Notes under the pieces: generated by a model | Told to the model about the DNA's origin: nothing | Databases searched by the model: none | The model's input: the letters and a program-made list of their open reading frames with translations, nothing else | Shown here: positions 46,437 to 55,240 of the stretch, in pieces | Numbering within the stretch: position 1 is the first letter of the stretch | Layout: each line of letters starts with the position of its first letter | From: Oscillospiraceae bacterium | Lineage (GTDB): Bacteria > Bacillota > Clostridia > Oscillospirales > Ruminococcaceae | Direction of reading: 5' to 3' | NCBI GenBank assembly: GCA_017460835.1 | Contig: JAFUAD010000016.1 | Coordinates: 1 to 63,017, forward strand | Length of the DNA stretch: 63,017 nt | Program-made: the position numbers and the translations under genes

Positions 46437-48866
46437 TTATGCGTGATCCGGGTTCAGGATTTCATCCCATGTCGGGGTTTTCTGCGAGAGGGTTGCCGTG
46501 TAATACTGCAAAATTGCCTGCGCGTCCTCGACGGTAATTGCACCGTCTCCGTTTACATCCGCAGCCGCTGTCTGTGCCGGGGTCAGTCCGGAGGCTTTAT
46601 CCGCAAGCACATTGGTATACGCCTGCAAGGTATCCTGCGCATCCTCAACGGATATTTCGCCGTTGCCGTCAAGGTCGCCGGTTTCGAGGATTTTACTCAT
46701 TTCAATAGCGTAGAGTTCATTACGATAGAAGGCGTAAATGCGTCCGTTTACCGGAGCGGTCATGCTATCGAACACCATTGGGAGAACGGTCTCGCCGTTG
46801 ATGTCGATTACGCCGTATTTGATTTCATCAGAATCACTGACATATTTTCCGACAGTGAAGAATACTCCGTCGCTTCCCTTGGCATTATCATATTCAAACG
46901 GAATCACGGTTTCACCGGTTTTGTCGATGTAGCCGAATTTTTCGCCTTTTGCGAAATAAGCATAATCATTGGAGAATGAATCAATCCCGTTGCCGTCTTC
47001 ATAATAATTATATCCAGAGTCATAATATATATATTGGTCATATTGGGGCTGAACCACAAAATTTCCTTCTTTGTCAATTACACCAAGTTTAACTGCATAC
47101 TCACCATTTTCATCCTCAGTTTCCACGCTGACAATCGCCAGACCATTTACAAAGTCGGAAGCCACATAAAACTGCGGCTCGATGATCCATGCACCGGTTT
47201 TGTCAATGTAGCCGTACATGAAACCGTATTTATCGGTTCTTATTCCTGCACAAGCAAGGCCTTCAGAAAAAGGTCCTGCATCATCAAATTGCTGGGAGAT
47301 TACAACATTACCGCTCAGATCACTGTACCCCCATGCACGCTTTGAGAAAGCATATCTAGTGCTGACTATCTCACCGCCGCCGCTAACCCAGACCTCATCC
47401 CCTATGTCTTCGCCGTTATACAGTTCCAGATCATTTAATGTGTCCCCGAGTTGGCGGTCACAATAAAATGGAATCAGATCATCTGAATAGGCACCAAATT
47501 CCAATCTGTAGTTGTAACCGGTATAAAAAAGATAGTCTCCACCTCCAACACACGCATAAAATAGACTTGGTTCATCTGTGGAAAACAAGATGTCGCCTTT
47601 GTCATTGATTAAGTGTATTTTACATGGGGTCAATTCAGAAACGGATGCTTCGTAGGGGGAATCGTATGCAACTTGCTCGGTTACTGCTGCTATTCCGTTT
47701 CGCATTGCTGTGCCGGTATAATATTTAAGGCGGGTATCATTCTGCGGATTATAATAAAAGGCATTAAAATACGATTCATTCATATCTAGGAAAGACCAAT
47801 CAAATATTGTACAAAGCGAATCCAAACAAATTGACACAGTACCATCGTCATAGTTAAAACAAAAACTCGTTCTACCATTGTTGAAGTGAGCTTCATCCGG
47901 AAAAATCTGTTTTCCATTTTGGTCAATTAAAAACCTCTCATCACCACCAATATAGGCTTCGTTGACTAAAACACAGTCTCCGACTTGTTGTCGTGCCAAA
48001 CTTGTTTCATGATCGTAATACCAATCTTCAACATAATATGCATATTCTTCTTCTTTTTCTTCCTCAGTCATTTTCGCCCATTTTTCCGCATACCACTCTT
48101 CATCATTATCTCGCTCTGCATAATATTCTTCTTTGGTAAGGGGCTGTGCCGCAGTATACCCCAACGCGCTGACATCTACTGTATACTGATCGTTTTTCAC
48201 TGCTGCCAGCACCTCTTCAAGCGGGAGGGCGGTCGTTGTGGTAGTGGTCTCGGTCGTGGTCGTTGTAGTCGTGGTTGTGGTTGTCGTTGTAGTTGTGGTT
48301 GCTTCCGTGTTTACCTTAATCCAGCCGTCCAGCGTAACATATTCAATTTTTTTGTTATTCTCGCCCAATAAATCAATGACCTCCAATTTCATCGGATAAG
48401 TATCACCCATTTGTGCAGTTTTCGGCACAGTAAACCATGTTGTTAGCAGAACTCCATTTTCCTCAGTAATGGTAGCATTACCCAAGCTGAGAGTCGCGGC
48501 AAATAAATTAATATTGAGATTCAGAGCTGCTGCGCGGTTTCCCCCTTTTGGTATACTCTCACCATATTCCACAACAGGGTCATCAGCGGTTCCTGCGACT
48601 ATTTTCGGCTGTAATGCACTGTCATACTCAAAACGCATAGCGAGAGCTGCATAGCCTGTATTGTTCAGCAGAGAAATTGAGTATGCAACTGTTTCACCCG
48701 GCGCAGCATAAACCTGATCAGCAATGACATTGATGACAGATGAGCTGAGATCGTCGCGTTCCGCCGGATCAAGCGTTTCCTGCGCACTTGCCGGAAATGC
48801 AGAAATTCCGGACGAAAACAGTGTCAGCGCGCTGCATAAGGCAACAAGTCCTTTTCTGAATATCAT
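46437..48866 (-). CDS. secreted cohesin - WG-repeat - dockerin protein
   Basis: 809 residues. The signal peptide ends near ASAQ (about 29). Residues 40-190 form a cohesin (VINVIADQVYAAPGETVAYS, LAMRFEYDSALQPKIVAG, YVTLDGWIKVN). A Thr tract links to residues 225-730, which hold WG-type repeats (SKRAWGYSDLSGNVVISQQF, YGYIDKTGAWIIEPQFYVAS, LGVIDKEGNFVVQPQYDQYI, FGYIDKTGETVIPFEYDNAK). The C-terminal dockerin has two loops (DLDGNGEISVED, DVNGDGAITVED). With both a cohesin and a dockerin it can dock to a scaffoldin and itself hold a partner, so it would be an adaptor in the cellulosome. GGAAAGGGTGG precedes the ATG. Confidence 0.85.
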   Translation of the reverse strand: MIFRKGLVALCSALTLFSSGISAFPASAQETLDPAERDDLSSSVINVIADQVYAAPGETVAYSISLLNNTGYAALAMRFEYDSALQPKIVAGTADDPVVEYGESIPKGGNRAAALNLNINLFAATLSLGNATITEENGVLLTTWFTVPKTAQMGDTYPMKLEVIDLLGENNKKIEYVTLDGWIKVNTEATTTTTTTTTTTTTTTTETTTTTTALPLEEVLAAVKNDQYTVDVSALGYTAAQPLTKEEYYAERDNDEEWYAEKWAKMTEEEKEEEYAYYVEDWYYDHETSLARQQVGDCVLVNEAYIGGDERFLIDQNGKQIFPDEAHFNNGRTSFCFNYDDGTVSICLDSLCTIFDWSFLDMNESYFNAFYYNPQNDTRLKYYTGTAMRNGIAAVTEQVAYDSPYEASVSELTPCKIHLINDKGDILFSTDEPSLFYACVGGGDYLFYTGYNYRLEFGAYSDDLIPFYCDRQLGDTLNDLELYNGEDIGDEVWVSGGGEIVSTRYAFSKRAWGYSDLSGNVVISQQFDDAGPFSEGLACAGIRTDKYGFMYGYIDKTGAWIIEPQFYVASDFVNGLAIVSVETEDENGEYAVKLGVIDKEGNFVVQPQYDQYIYYDSGYNYYEDGNGIDSFSNDYAYFAKGEKFGYIDKTGETVIPFEYDNAKGSDGVFFTVGKYVSDSDEIKYGVIDINGETVLPMVFDSMTAPVNGRIYAFYRNELYAIEMSKILETGDLDGNGEISVEDAQDTLQAYTNVLADKASGLTPAQTAAADVNGDGAITVEDAQAILQYYTATLSQKTPTWDEILNPDHA

Positions 48867-48895
48867 AAAACCACCCTTTCCGTAAATTCACACTC

Positions 48896-48918
48896 TCAAC
48901 ATGCAGTGTTGATGTTGA
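48896..48918. promoter_or_regulatory. inverted repeat at the cohesin-WG gene promoter
   Basis: TCAACAT and ATGTTGA are separated by 9 bp, directly downstream of the -10 box and near the expected start point. Possible operator. Confidence 0.4.
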
Positions 48919-48919
48919 C

Positions 48920-48947
48920 ATTATATCAAAAAAAAAAAAAAATGCAA
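48920..48947 (-). promoter_or_regulatory. promoter with a homopolymeric T spacer
   Basis: The minus strand reads TTGCAT, 16 nt, TATAAT. The spacer is almost wholly the T tract complementary to the run of 15 A at 48928-48942. Gain or loss of bases in the tract would change the -35/-10 distance. Confidence 0.65.
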
Positions 48948-49075
48948 GAGTTTTCGTGAATTTCGGAGACACATACAAAAATGCCGCGAACAATCTGTGC
49001 AAAACACCAAAAGCAGCGATACCGTCTGCGGGGCGGGGAGGGGCAGCCTTAAAGGATTTTTAATGGTTTCCCTAC

Positions 49076-49104
49076 TTGTTTCTTCATCGGATTCCCGGTA
49101 TAAT
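49076..49104 (+). promoter_or_regulatory. promoter of the ABC transporter gene
   Basis: TTGTTT, 17 nt, TATAAT, 47 nt before the ATG at 49152, divergent from the cohesin-WG gene. Confidence 0.65.
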
Positions 49105-49151
49105 TTATTCAGAAACCGGAACATCAAAGAGAAAGAAATGGGGCGGTCAGA

Positions 49152-51929
49152 ATGCTGGAAACAAAAGAATTATGCAAGCAATACAAGCCGAAAAAGGGCG
49201 TGCCGGTACAGGCGGTCGATCATGTTTCGCTGCGCTTTCCGGAGCAGGGAATGGTGTTCCTGCTCGGCAAATCGGGCAGCGGCAAATCGACCATGCTCAA
49301 CCTCCTCGGCGGACTGGACAAGTATGACAGCGGCGAGATCATCATAAAGGGCGTATCCTCAAAGGATTTCAGCCAGCGCCACTTCGACAGCTACCGCAAT
49401 ACTTATGTCGGATTCATCTTTCAGGAATACAATGTGCTGGAGGAATTCTCTGTCGGCGCGAACATCGCGCTCGCGCTGGAGCTTCAGGGAAAAAAGGCGA
49501 CCGACGAGGAGCTCAATGCGATTCTGACGGCGGTCGATCTCGCGGGCTTTGGGGACCGCAAGCCCAATGAGCTCTCCGGCGGACAGAAGCAGCGCGTTGC
49601 GATCGCAAGAGCACTGGTCAAAAATCCGCAGATCATCATGGCGGATGAGCCGACCGGCGCGCTGGATTCCGGCACGGGGCGGCAGGTGCTCGATACGCTG
49701 AAAAAGCTCTCGGCGGAAAAGCTGGTCATTGTCGTGTCGCATGACCGCGAATATGCCGAGCAGTACGGCGACCGCATCATCGAGCTCGCGGACGGCAGGG
49801 TCATCCGCGATGTCGAGGCGGTGCGGAATGAAAAGGACAAGGAGCAAAAGCAGCTCGTGTTCCGCGCGGCCACGGTCGAGATTCCGCCGGATTATCACCT
49901 GACAGAGGAAGACCGCATTCAGATCAACAACTATCTGGACAGCCTGAGATCGGGCGCATCGCTGATCCTGCCGGGGCGGTCGCAGCGCTTTGCCGATACC
50001 GACGAGAGCAAAATCCCACAGCAGGACGGCTCCGGATTTCATCTGATCCGCTCGCGCCTGCCGCTGAAAAGCGCCTTCAAGATCGGGTGCAGCAGCCTGA
50101 AGCACAAGCGCTTCCGGCTGGTGATGACCGTGCTGCTTTCGGTGATCGCATTCACGCTGTTCTCGCTGGTCGATACCTTCAGCTCCTACGATCACATCCG
50201 CGCCTGCACCGATTCGCTGATCGACAGCGAGGTCAACTTCTTCTCGGTCAACCGGGCGGTCAAGCGGGGCAGCGGCATGGACGAATACTGGTCAACCGAG
50301 GGGATGCGCATTTCGGATGACCAGATGAAGCAGATTTCCTTGGAAACCGGCATGCAGCTCACGGGGCTGTTCATTCCCCGCGGCGCAAATCTCTCCTTCC
50401 GGGATCAGTTTGATACGGAATACAAATTCTCCGAGGGCAATACGAACGCAAACATGATGCATTTCTGCGGCTTTGCGGAAATTACGCAGCAGTTTCTTGC
50501 GGATATGCACTATGAGGTCACAGCCGGCAGCCTGCCCGACGGCACAAAGAATGAGATCGCCGTCAGCAAGGCGCTCTGCGATACCTTTGTCAAGGCGGGC
50601 TATCTCAGCCCGGAGGCGGCAGAGGAAACCATCGGCAAGAAGACCTATGAAAAGATCGCAGACCCGTCGGCTATGGTCGGGAAGACGCTCCGCCTGATGG
50701 GGACGGATTACACCGTGACCGCCGTGATCGACACGGGCATGGATCTCTCGCGCTATGAGCGGCTGCTCGAAAACAGCAACCGTCTCACGAACGGCGAGCA
50801 GCTCGTCAATTATATGCTGTATTCGGAGTTCATCATCGAATCCAATTACAGCCTGAGCGGCTGCGCGATGGTCGGCGCGGGCAGGGTGCAGCAGATGATC
50901 GCCGAGGAGCCGCGCATTTATGAGCCGAAATACAATGTGAATGTCGGGCTGTACCGCGGCGGTGAGGACTACTGCTGGGCCGGTGCATCCTATTTCACGA
51001 AGCTGAGCAGCGTGCCGGAATCGGAGATCGTCTGGGCAGACGGCAAAAAGACCGCGCTTGCGGAGAATGAGGTCATCATCTCCGTGGATGAGCTGGATTT
51101 CGGAAGCGCCGGGGCACAGATGCAGCTGGAGCAGATTCAGAACGGCAGCGAGACGCTGACGCCTGAGCTGCTGCGTGAGCTGCTGAGCAAGGCGGACGAC
51201 TGGGAACTCATGATAGACAGCTTCGATGACAGCACGAATACCTACAGCGGCGATTCCTACGGGAATATCTCGATCGTCGGCTGCATCCTGCCCGGAAGCA
51301 GATACAGCAATACCACGGTGCTGCCGGACGCCTATGCCGACAAGGTCATTGCGGACGCCGAGGGCATTTATGACAGCGCGGTCGGGCCGATGCCCGAAAG
51401 CAGAGGAGGCGTCGAAAAGCTGGTGCGCTACTGCTACCGGGACGGCAGGGACATCACCGAGCGCTATGCGCTCAATGACCCGGTGGTCTATGAGCTCGAT
51501 ACGGTCAATTCCGCGCTGAAGGTGCTGGCAAAGGTGTTCCTGTATATCGGCATTGGCTTTGCGGTGTTTGCATCGCTGCTGCTGGCGAATTTCATCTCGA
51601 CCAGCATTCACTACAAGCGGCAGGAGATCGGCATTCTGCGTGCGATCGGCTCCCGCTCGAATGATGTGTTCCGCATTTTCTTCTCCGAGAGCTTTGTGAT
51701 CGCGATGATCAATTTTGTGCTCTCGGCGGCGGGCTGCTTTACGCTTGTCACGCTCATCAATTCGCTTCTGCGGAGCAGGGCAGGCATTCTGATTACCGTC
51801 CTGCATTTCGGATTCAGACAGCTGTTGCTGCTGTTTGTGATCTGTGTCGGCGCAGCGGCGATCGCGAGCTTCCTGCCCGTCCGGCGGATCGCGGCGAAAA
51901 AGCCGATTGATGCGATCCGCGACAAATAA
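49152..51929 (+). CDS. ABC transporter, fused ATPase and FtsX-like permease
   Basis: 925 residues. Residues 1-225 are a LolD/MacB-type ATPase: Walker A LLGKSGSGKSTMLNLLGG, signature ELSGGQKQRVAIARAL, Walker B QIIMADEPTGALD. A first membrane helix near 320 is followed by a large extracytoplasmic domain (about 345-780), then three helices with the FtsX motif (FASLLLANFISTSIHYKRQE, IGILRAIGSRSNDVFRIFF). This resembles MacB/BceB-type transporters that export or sense peptides, or act on envelope processes. No outer partners or two-component genes are beside it. The substrate cannot be read. Confidence 0.88.
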   Translation: MLETKELCKQYKPKKGVPVQAVDHVSLRFPEQGMVFLLGKSGSGKSTMLNLLGGLDKYDSGEIIIKGVSSKDFSQRHFDSYRNTYVGFIFQEYNVLEEFSVGANIALALELQGKKATDEELNAILTAVDLAGFGDRKPNELSGGQKQRVAIARALVKNPQIIMADEPTGALDSGTGRQVLDTLKKLSAEKLVIVVSHDREYAEQYGDRIIELADGRVIRDVEAVRNEKDKEQKQLVFRAATVEIPPDYHLTEEDRIQINNYLDSLRSGASLILPGRSQRFADTDESKIPQQDGSGFHLIRSRLPLKSAFKIGCSSLKHKRFRLVMTVLLSVIAFTLFSLVDTFSSYDHIRACTDSLIDSEVNFFSVNRAVKRGSGMDEYWSTEGMRISDDQMKQISLETGMQLTGLFIPRGANLSFRDQFDTEYKFSEGNTNANMMHFCGFAEITQQFLADMHYEVTAGSLPDGTKNEIAVSKALCDTFVKAGYLSPEAAEETIGKKTYEKIADPSAMVGKTLRLMGTDYTVTAVIDTGMDLSRYERLLENSNRLTNGEQLVNYMLYSEFIIESNYSLSGCAMVGAGRVQQMIAEEPRIYEPKYNVNVGLYRGGEDYCWAGASYFTKLSSVPESEIVWADGKKTALAENEVIISVDELDFGSAGAQMQLEQIQNGSETLTPELLRELLSKADDWELMIDSFDDSTNTYSGDSYGNISIVGCILPGSRYSNTTVLPDAYADKVIADAEGIYDSAVGPMPESRGGVEKLVRYCYRDGRDITERYALNDPVVYELDTVNSALKVLAKVFLYIGIGFAVFASLLLANFISTSIHYKRQEIGILRAIGSRSNDVFRIFFSESFVIAMINFVLSAAGCFTLVTLINSLLRSRAGILITVLHFGFRQLLLLFVICVGAAAIASFLPVRRIAAKKPIDAIRDK

Positions 51930-51968
51930 TCTGCTTGTTCCGATATTGTAATACTTCCTTTATGATTT

Positions 51969-52004
51969 GAGCCTGCGAATTCCCTCCGCAGGCTCCTTTT
52001 TTTT
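51969..52004 (+). terminator. terminator of the ABC transporter gene
   Basis: GAGCCTGCG pairs with CGCAGGCTC, followed by CCTTTTTTTTA; strong rho-independent form. Confidence 0.9.
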
Positions 52005-52005
52005 A

Positions 52006-52439
52006 TTATGCTTCGGTGCAGTCTGAGGCTGTCATGCAGTTCATAATGACATTGATCATCATTTCCTTTTCCTCCGGCGACGAATAAATCTCCACACCGC
52101 CGAACGCCTGATAAATGCCGGCGATGCTGCCCCTGAACGAATCATCCTTCTCATTCCCGAACAGCGCACTCTCCGACGCAAACCGCATCTGTTCAATCAC
52201 CTCCCGGCATCCAGTCTGTTTTCTGCTCGCTTCATAATGTGTATGACCTCACCGATCTGATTCATACGCATAGTATTGACGGCACAGCCGCGCATTATGT
52301 ACGCATGGAGAGCCCGGTTCGCCCATCTGCGGAACTCGACGCCGCGCTGAGACTTGACGCGATAGCCGACCGATATGATGACATCAAGATTATAGTATTC
52401 AACCAGTCTTGTGACCTCCCGCTTGACAACCTCCCGCAA
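52006..52439 (-). pseudogene. RhuM-Fic family protein remnant
   Basis: The upper piece (52439-52197) reads LVEYYNLDVIISVGYRVKSQ and GVEFRRWANRALHAYIMRG, then IGEVIHIMKRAENRLDAG, typical of RhuM proteins. The lower piece, in another frame (52200-52006), reads IEQMRFASESALFGNEKDDS and FRGSIAGIYQAFGGVEIYSS, the link into the Fic/Doc domain of RhuM-Fic fusions. The N-terminus, the stretch between the pieces and the catalytic HPFxxGN-type motif are absent. It is a decayed gene, formerly phage or mobile-element associated. Confidence 0.7.
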
Positions 52440-52452
52440 GCTGTGCTATAAT
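52423..52452 (+). promoter_or_regulatory. promoter of the gene at 52496
   Basis: TTGACA, 18 nt, TATAAT, 44 nt before the ATG. It lies within or at the edge of the RhuM-Fic remnant on the opposite strand. Confidence 0.65.
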
Positions 52453-52495
52453 GAAGCCGCAGCCCGAAATAAGAAAAAAGGAGCGTGTAAAATCA

Positions 52496-52867
52496 ATGGG
52501 AATGTTCGATAAGACAGAGGCACAGAGTCTGCTCTACAATTATCCGGTCGCAGCGCTCTTTCAGGCGATGTGCGCCGCCGTGCAGCAGACAAGCGGCTTT
52601 ACGGTTCAGCTCGCGAACCCGCAGACGGGTACGATCCAGATTTCAAAATCCATGTCCATGTTCACATGGGGCGAGAATCTCTATGTGCAGATCATTCCCG
52701 TCTCGGAAACACAGTCGAATTTGCAGATCACCTGCCAGAGCAAGCTCGGCACGGAGATCGCCGCAAGATCGAAGAACCGCAAGAATATTCAGGTTTTGCT
52801 CGAAAAAATGCAGCTCATCCTGAATCAGATGTACGGCATGCCCCAGCAGCCCTATTACGGCGGCTGA
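52496..52867 (+). CDS. small cytosolic protein, hypothetical
   Basis: 123 residues: MGMFDKTEAQSLLYNYPVAA, then GFTVQLANPQTGTIQISKSM, YVQIIPVSETQSNLQITCQS and a C-terminal helix ending MYGMPQQPYYGG. No signal peptide or membrane segment. The alpha/beta pattern resembles small DUF proteins near secretion or PH-like families, but none is recognised with confidence. AAGGAG lies 12 nt before the ATG. It has its own promoter and terminator, so it is a single-gene unit. Confidence 0.65.
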   Translation: MGMFDKTEAQSLLYNYPVAALFQAMCAAVQQTSGFTVQLANPQTGTIQISKSMSMFTWGENLYVQIIPVSETQSNLQITCQSKLGTEIAARSKNRKNIQVLLEKMQLILNQMYGMPQQPYYGG

Positions 52868-52880
52868 CCGCCTGACAGAG

Positions 52881-52917
52881 AAAAGCTCCGGTTCCCTTTC
52901 GGAATCCGGAGCTTTTT
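52881..52917. terminator. terminator between the 52496 gene and acpP
   Basis: AAAAGCTCCGG pairs with CCGGAGCTTTTT, with an inner TTCC/GGAA; T-tracts on both strands. It serves the two convergent genes. Confidence 0.85.
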
Positions 52918-52921
52918 GTGT

Positions 52922-53155
52922 TTACCCGTTGATATAGCTTTCGATGAATTCCACTGCATCCCCGACGGTGCTGATTTTGTCAACGGCATCGTCCTCGACG
53001 GCAATGTCAAATTCTTCCGAGATCGTTTTCATCAGCAGCGTGATGTCCAGCGAATCTGCCTGAAGATCGTCGATGAAATCCGCTTCCATCGTGACCTCAT
53101 CCTCGTCAACATCGAGCTGGTCGAGAATGATCTCCTTCAGCTTCTCAAAAACCAT
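52922..53155 (-). CDS. acpP: acyl carrier protein
   Basis: 77 residues, acidic: MVFEKLKEIILDQLDVDEDE, then DFIDDLQADSLDITLLMKTI with the DSL motif whose Ser carries phosphopantetheine, then a C-terminal helix. It carries acyl chains in fatty-acid synthesis. It stands alone here, away from fab genes. GAGGAGC precedes the ATG and a clear promoter lies upstream. Confidence 0.93.
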   Translation of the reverse strand: MVFEKLKEIILDQLDVDEDEVTMEADFIDDLQADSLDITLLMKTISEEFDIAVEDDAVDKISTVGDAVEFIESYING

Positions 53156-53226
53156 GTAATCTGCTCCTCTCTGTATGTGATGTTCTGTGCACGCATGCAG
53201 GAAAGTCTGCGGGTCACATTGCTTAT

Positions 53227-53255
53227 AGTATATCCGGAAGATGCCAAAACGTCAA
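53227..53255 (-). promoter_or_regulatory. promoter of acpP
   Basis: The minus strand reads TTGACG, 17 nt, TATACT, about 70 nt before the ATG. Confidence 0.7.
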
Positions 53256-53351
53256 TATCTTTTTTTGCGATTTCGGCAATTTTAGGCGAAAAATAATCGG
53301 CCTGAAAACGATGCAGATTTGGATGATTTGCACAAACGCCCTGCTGCGCCC

Positions 53352-54263
53352 TCACCGGAGGGCAACGCGGTACTGCGCTGCCCCGAGCATGGCGCGCCAT
53401 TTCGCCTGTCCGCAGTCTCCGGATCCGGGGATGCCGCAGCGCACGGCAGTCTCCCGCAGGAACAGGATATCCGCGCCGAACGCACCGGCGGTTTCGGTCA
53501 TCGCGGCTTGCAGCATTTGCCGGAGGATGCGCTGCGCGGCTGCGGGATTTGCGGTTTCGGCGGCGATAGAACCGGTGACGGTGAAGCAGAGCACACCGTT
53601 TTCCTCCGCGGCGGAGATGCGCAGCGCCGTATGCCGTACCGTGCAGGGCGCGCCGTCCGCATCGAACGAGAAGGATTCCCAGCGGTCACCGAGCAGCGCC
53701 AGCCCCCGGCAGGCCTGCTCCGAGAGCATCCCGCAGACCTGCTCCGCATCAAAGACCGCGAGCGTCAGCCTTCCGCCGCAGTATGCCGGCATCGCGCTGA
53801 CGCCGGAGCCGCCGCATAAGTCCCCGCAGACCGAACCGGCGGTGCGGTACGGGAGCATGCCCTCCGCAGCGGCGGCATCGAGCTGACCGGCAGTCGGAGC
53901 ATTGCCCGATCGCAGCAGCGCACAGGCGTCCTGCGGGAGATACAGCACTTTGCATGTCGGGGAGAGGTACTGCGCCTGCAAAAAATCGGGGAGCACCGCC
54001 GCGGGGCTCCCGCTGACGAGCAGCAGGGACAGGTGACCTGCGGAGATCTCGGCGCCGGCCTCCTGCCGGAGCGCCTCGCGAAAGAGCATCGGATTTTCCG
54101 TGTTTGCTGAGAAAACGGCATCATCCTGTGTCGCGTGCATCGCAGCCCGCGCCGGGCTCCCGGTCTCGATCGCCAGCACATCCGGCGAAAGCCGCGACCG
54201 GATATCCGTGCAGCCGGTCAGCAGCGGAACAGCAAAAAGCAACGGAATAATACGCATTTTCAT
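53352..54263 (-). CDS. germination receptor lipoprotein, GerC-like
   Basis: 303 residues: MKMRIIPLLFAVPLLTG then Cys (lipobox LTGC), then a domain with LAIETGSPARAAM and SLLLVSGSPAAVLPDFLQAQ, as in GerAC lipoproteins. GGAGG lies 8 nt before the ATG at 54263, which overlaps the stop of the upstream gene (ATGA). A much longer frame through this region (to 55214) is a shadow of that gene. As the third subunit of a germinant receptor it would sit on the outer face of the spore inner membrane. Sequence support alone is moderate; the operon context is strong. Confidence 0.75.
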   Translation of the reverse strand: MKMRIIPLLFAVPLLTGCTDIRSRLSPDVLAIETGSPARAAMHATQDDAVFSANTENPMLFREALRQEAGAEISAGHLSLLLVSGSPAAVLPDFLQAQYLSPTCKVLYLPQDACALLRSGNAPTAGQLDAAAAEGMLPYRTAGSVCGDLCGGSGVSAMPAYCGGRLTLAVFDAEQVCGMLSEQACRGLALLGDRWESFSFDADGAPCTVRHTALRISAAEENGVLCFTVTGSIAAETANPAAAQRILRQMLQAAMTETAGAFGADILFLRETAVRCGIPGSGDCGQAKWRAMLGAAQYRVALR

Positions 54264-55240
54264 GATTTTTGCCTCCTTGTCCGGGAAATCGGCAGCAGCA
54301 CACCGGGCAGCAGGGCGCCGAGCAGCAATGCGGCGATGCCGAGCCCGGTTCCGCGGTAATCTGCGGAGATGCAAAGCCATGTCAGCCCCGTGAACAGCAG
54401 CATGACAGTCAGCAGCGCCCGCACCGGCCTGCGCGAGGGCGGCAGTGCCAGTTGCAGAAAAAAACTCACGCAGAGCACGGCACTCCCCGCCGCAAACAGC
54501 ATCCAGAAGCCGTCCGTGCGCACGGCATCGGAGAGCGGCGCGCCGGCAAGCATCAGGAAAAACGGGCTCCCGGCGCCGCGCGTCAGCCTGCCGTTCTGCA
54601 TCGTCCCGAACAGCACCAGCCCCGGCAGGACGGCAAGGCGGCCGATCAGCCAGACGGCGAGCGCATGGGGCGCATACTGCTCCTGCTTTTTCGGATGCGA
54701 CAGCAGAACGGGAAGCAGCGCAAGCTCCGGCGAGCAGCGGAATTCGCGGAAAAATGCGCCGGAGACGCTGCCGGGCATGTGCAGCGAGACCGGGTTTGCG
54801 GTGCGGATGCCGCTGACGGGCAGCAGAAGCAGCGCGGTACTGACCGTGACCAGCAGAATGACTGCGGCGCGCGCGGTCGCAGCCTGCGGCCGTGAGACGG
54901 TGAACAGCAGCGTCAGCAGGAACATCGCGGCAAACAGCGCGGGCTGTGCACTGTGCAGTGCATGCAGCAGCCGGAAGCCCTCCGCCGCGAGGAATGCAGC
55001 GGAAATCAGCGAAAATACGCGGTAAATCCACATCATAGCGGGCGGGAACCGGCAGAATCTGCGAAAGATTGCCAGCGGGAGCAGCAGCACCGCTTCGGTC
55101 AGCGCGGCGGCGAGCATGCCCTTTGCATAGGCGGCCGTATACGGCTGATCGCAGCAGAAAAAGAGCGTCAGCCGGCAGAGCAGCAGCACGGCGGCGGTTT
55201 GCAGCGCGCTCCATGATGGCGTGCGGGCAGCGGCGTTCAT
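54260..55240 (-). CDS. germination receptor permease, GerB-like
   Basis: 326 residues with about ten membrane helices (SALQTAAVLLLCRLTLFFC, GMLAAALTEAVLLLPLAIF, AAVILLVTVSTALLLLPVSG, ALLTVMLLFTGLTWLCISA and others). This fits the APC-like GerAB subunit that binds the germinant. It starts at ATG 55240, overlapping the gerA-like stop, and its own stop overlaps the GerC-like start, so the three subunits are translationally coupled. Confidence 0.8.
   Translation of the reverse strand: MNAAARTPSWSALQTAAVLLLCRLTLFFCCDQPYTAAYAKGMLAAALTEAVLLLPLAIFRRFCRFPPAMMWIYRVFSLISAAFLAAEGFRLLHALHSAQPALFAAMFLLTLLFTVSRPQAATARAAVILLVTVSTALLLLPVSGIRTANPVSLHMPGSVSGAFFREFRCSPELALLPVLLSHPKKQEQYAPHALAVWLIGRLAVLPGLVLFGTMQNGRLTRGAGSPFFLMLAGAPLSDAVRTDGFWMLFAAGSAVLCVSFFLQLALPPSRRPVRALLTVMLLFTGLTWLCISADYRGTGLGIAALLLGALLPGVLLPISRTRRQKS

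Noticed and set aside
48921-49127. 68-codon minus-strand frame ending in a Phe run
   Set aside because: The Phe run is the T tract of the promoter; no RBS, and it overlaps both divergent promoters.
54264-55214. Upstream extension of the GerC-like frame (620 codons in all)
   Set aside because: It overlaps the GerB-like gene in another frame and lacks a family match. GGAGG and the lipoprotein signal mark the start at 54263.
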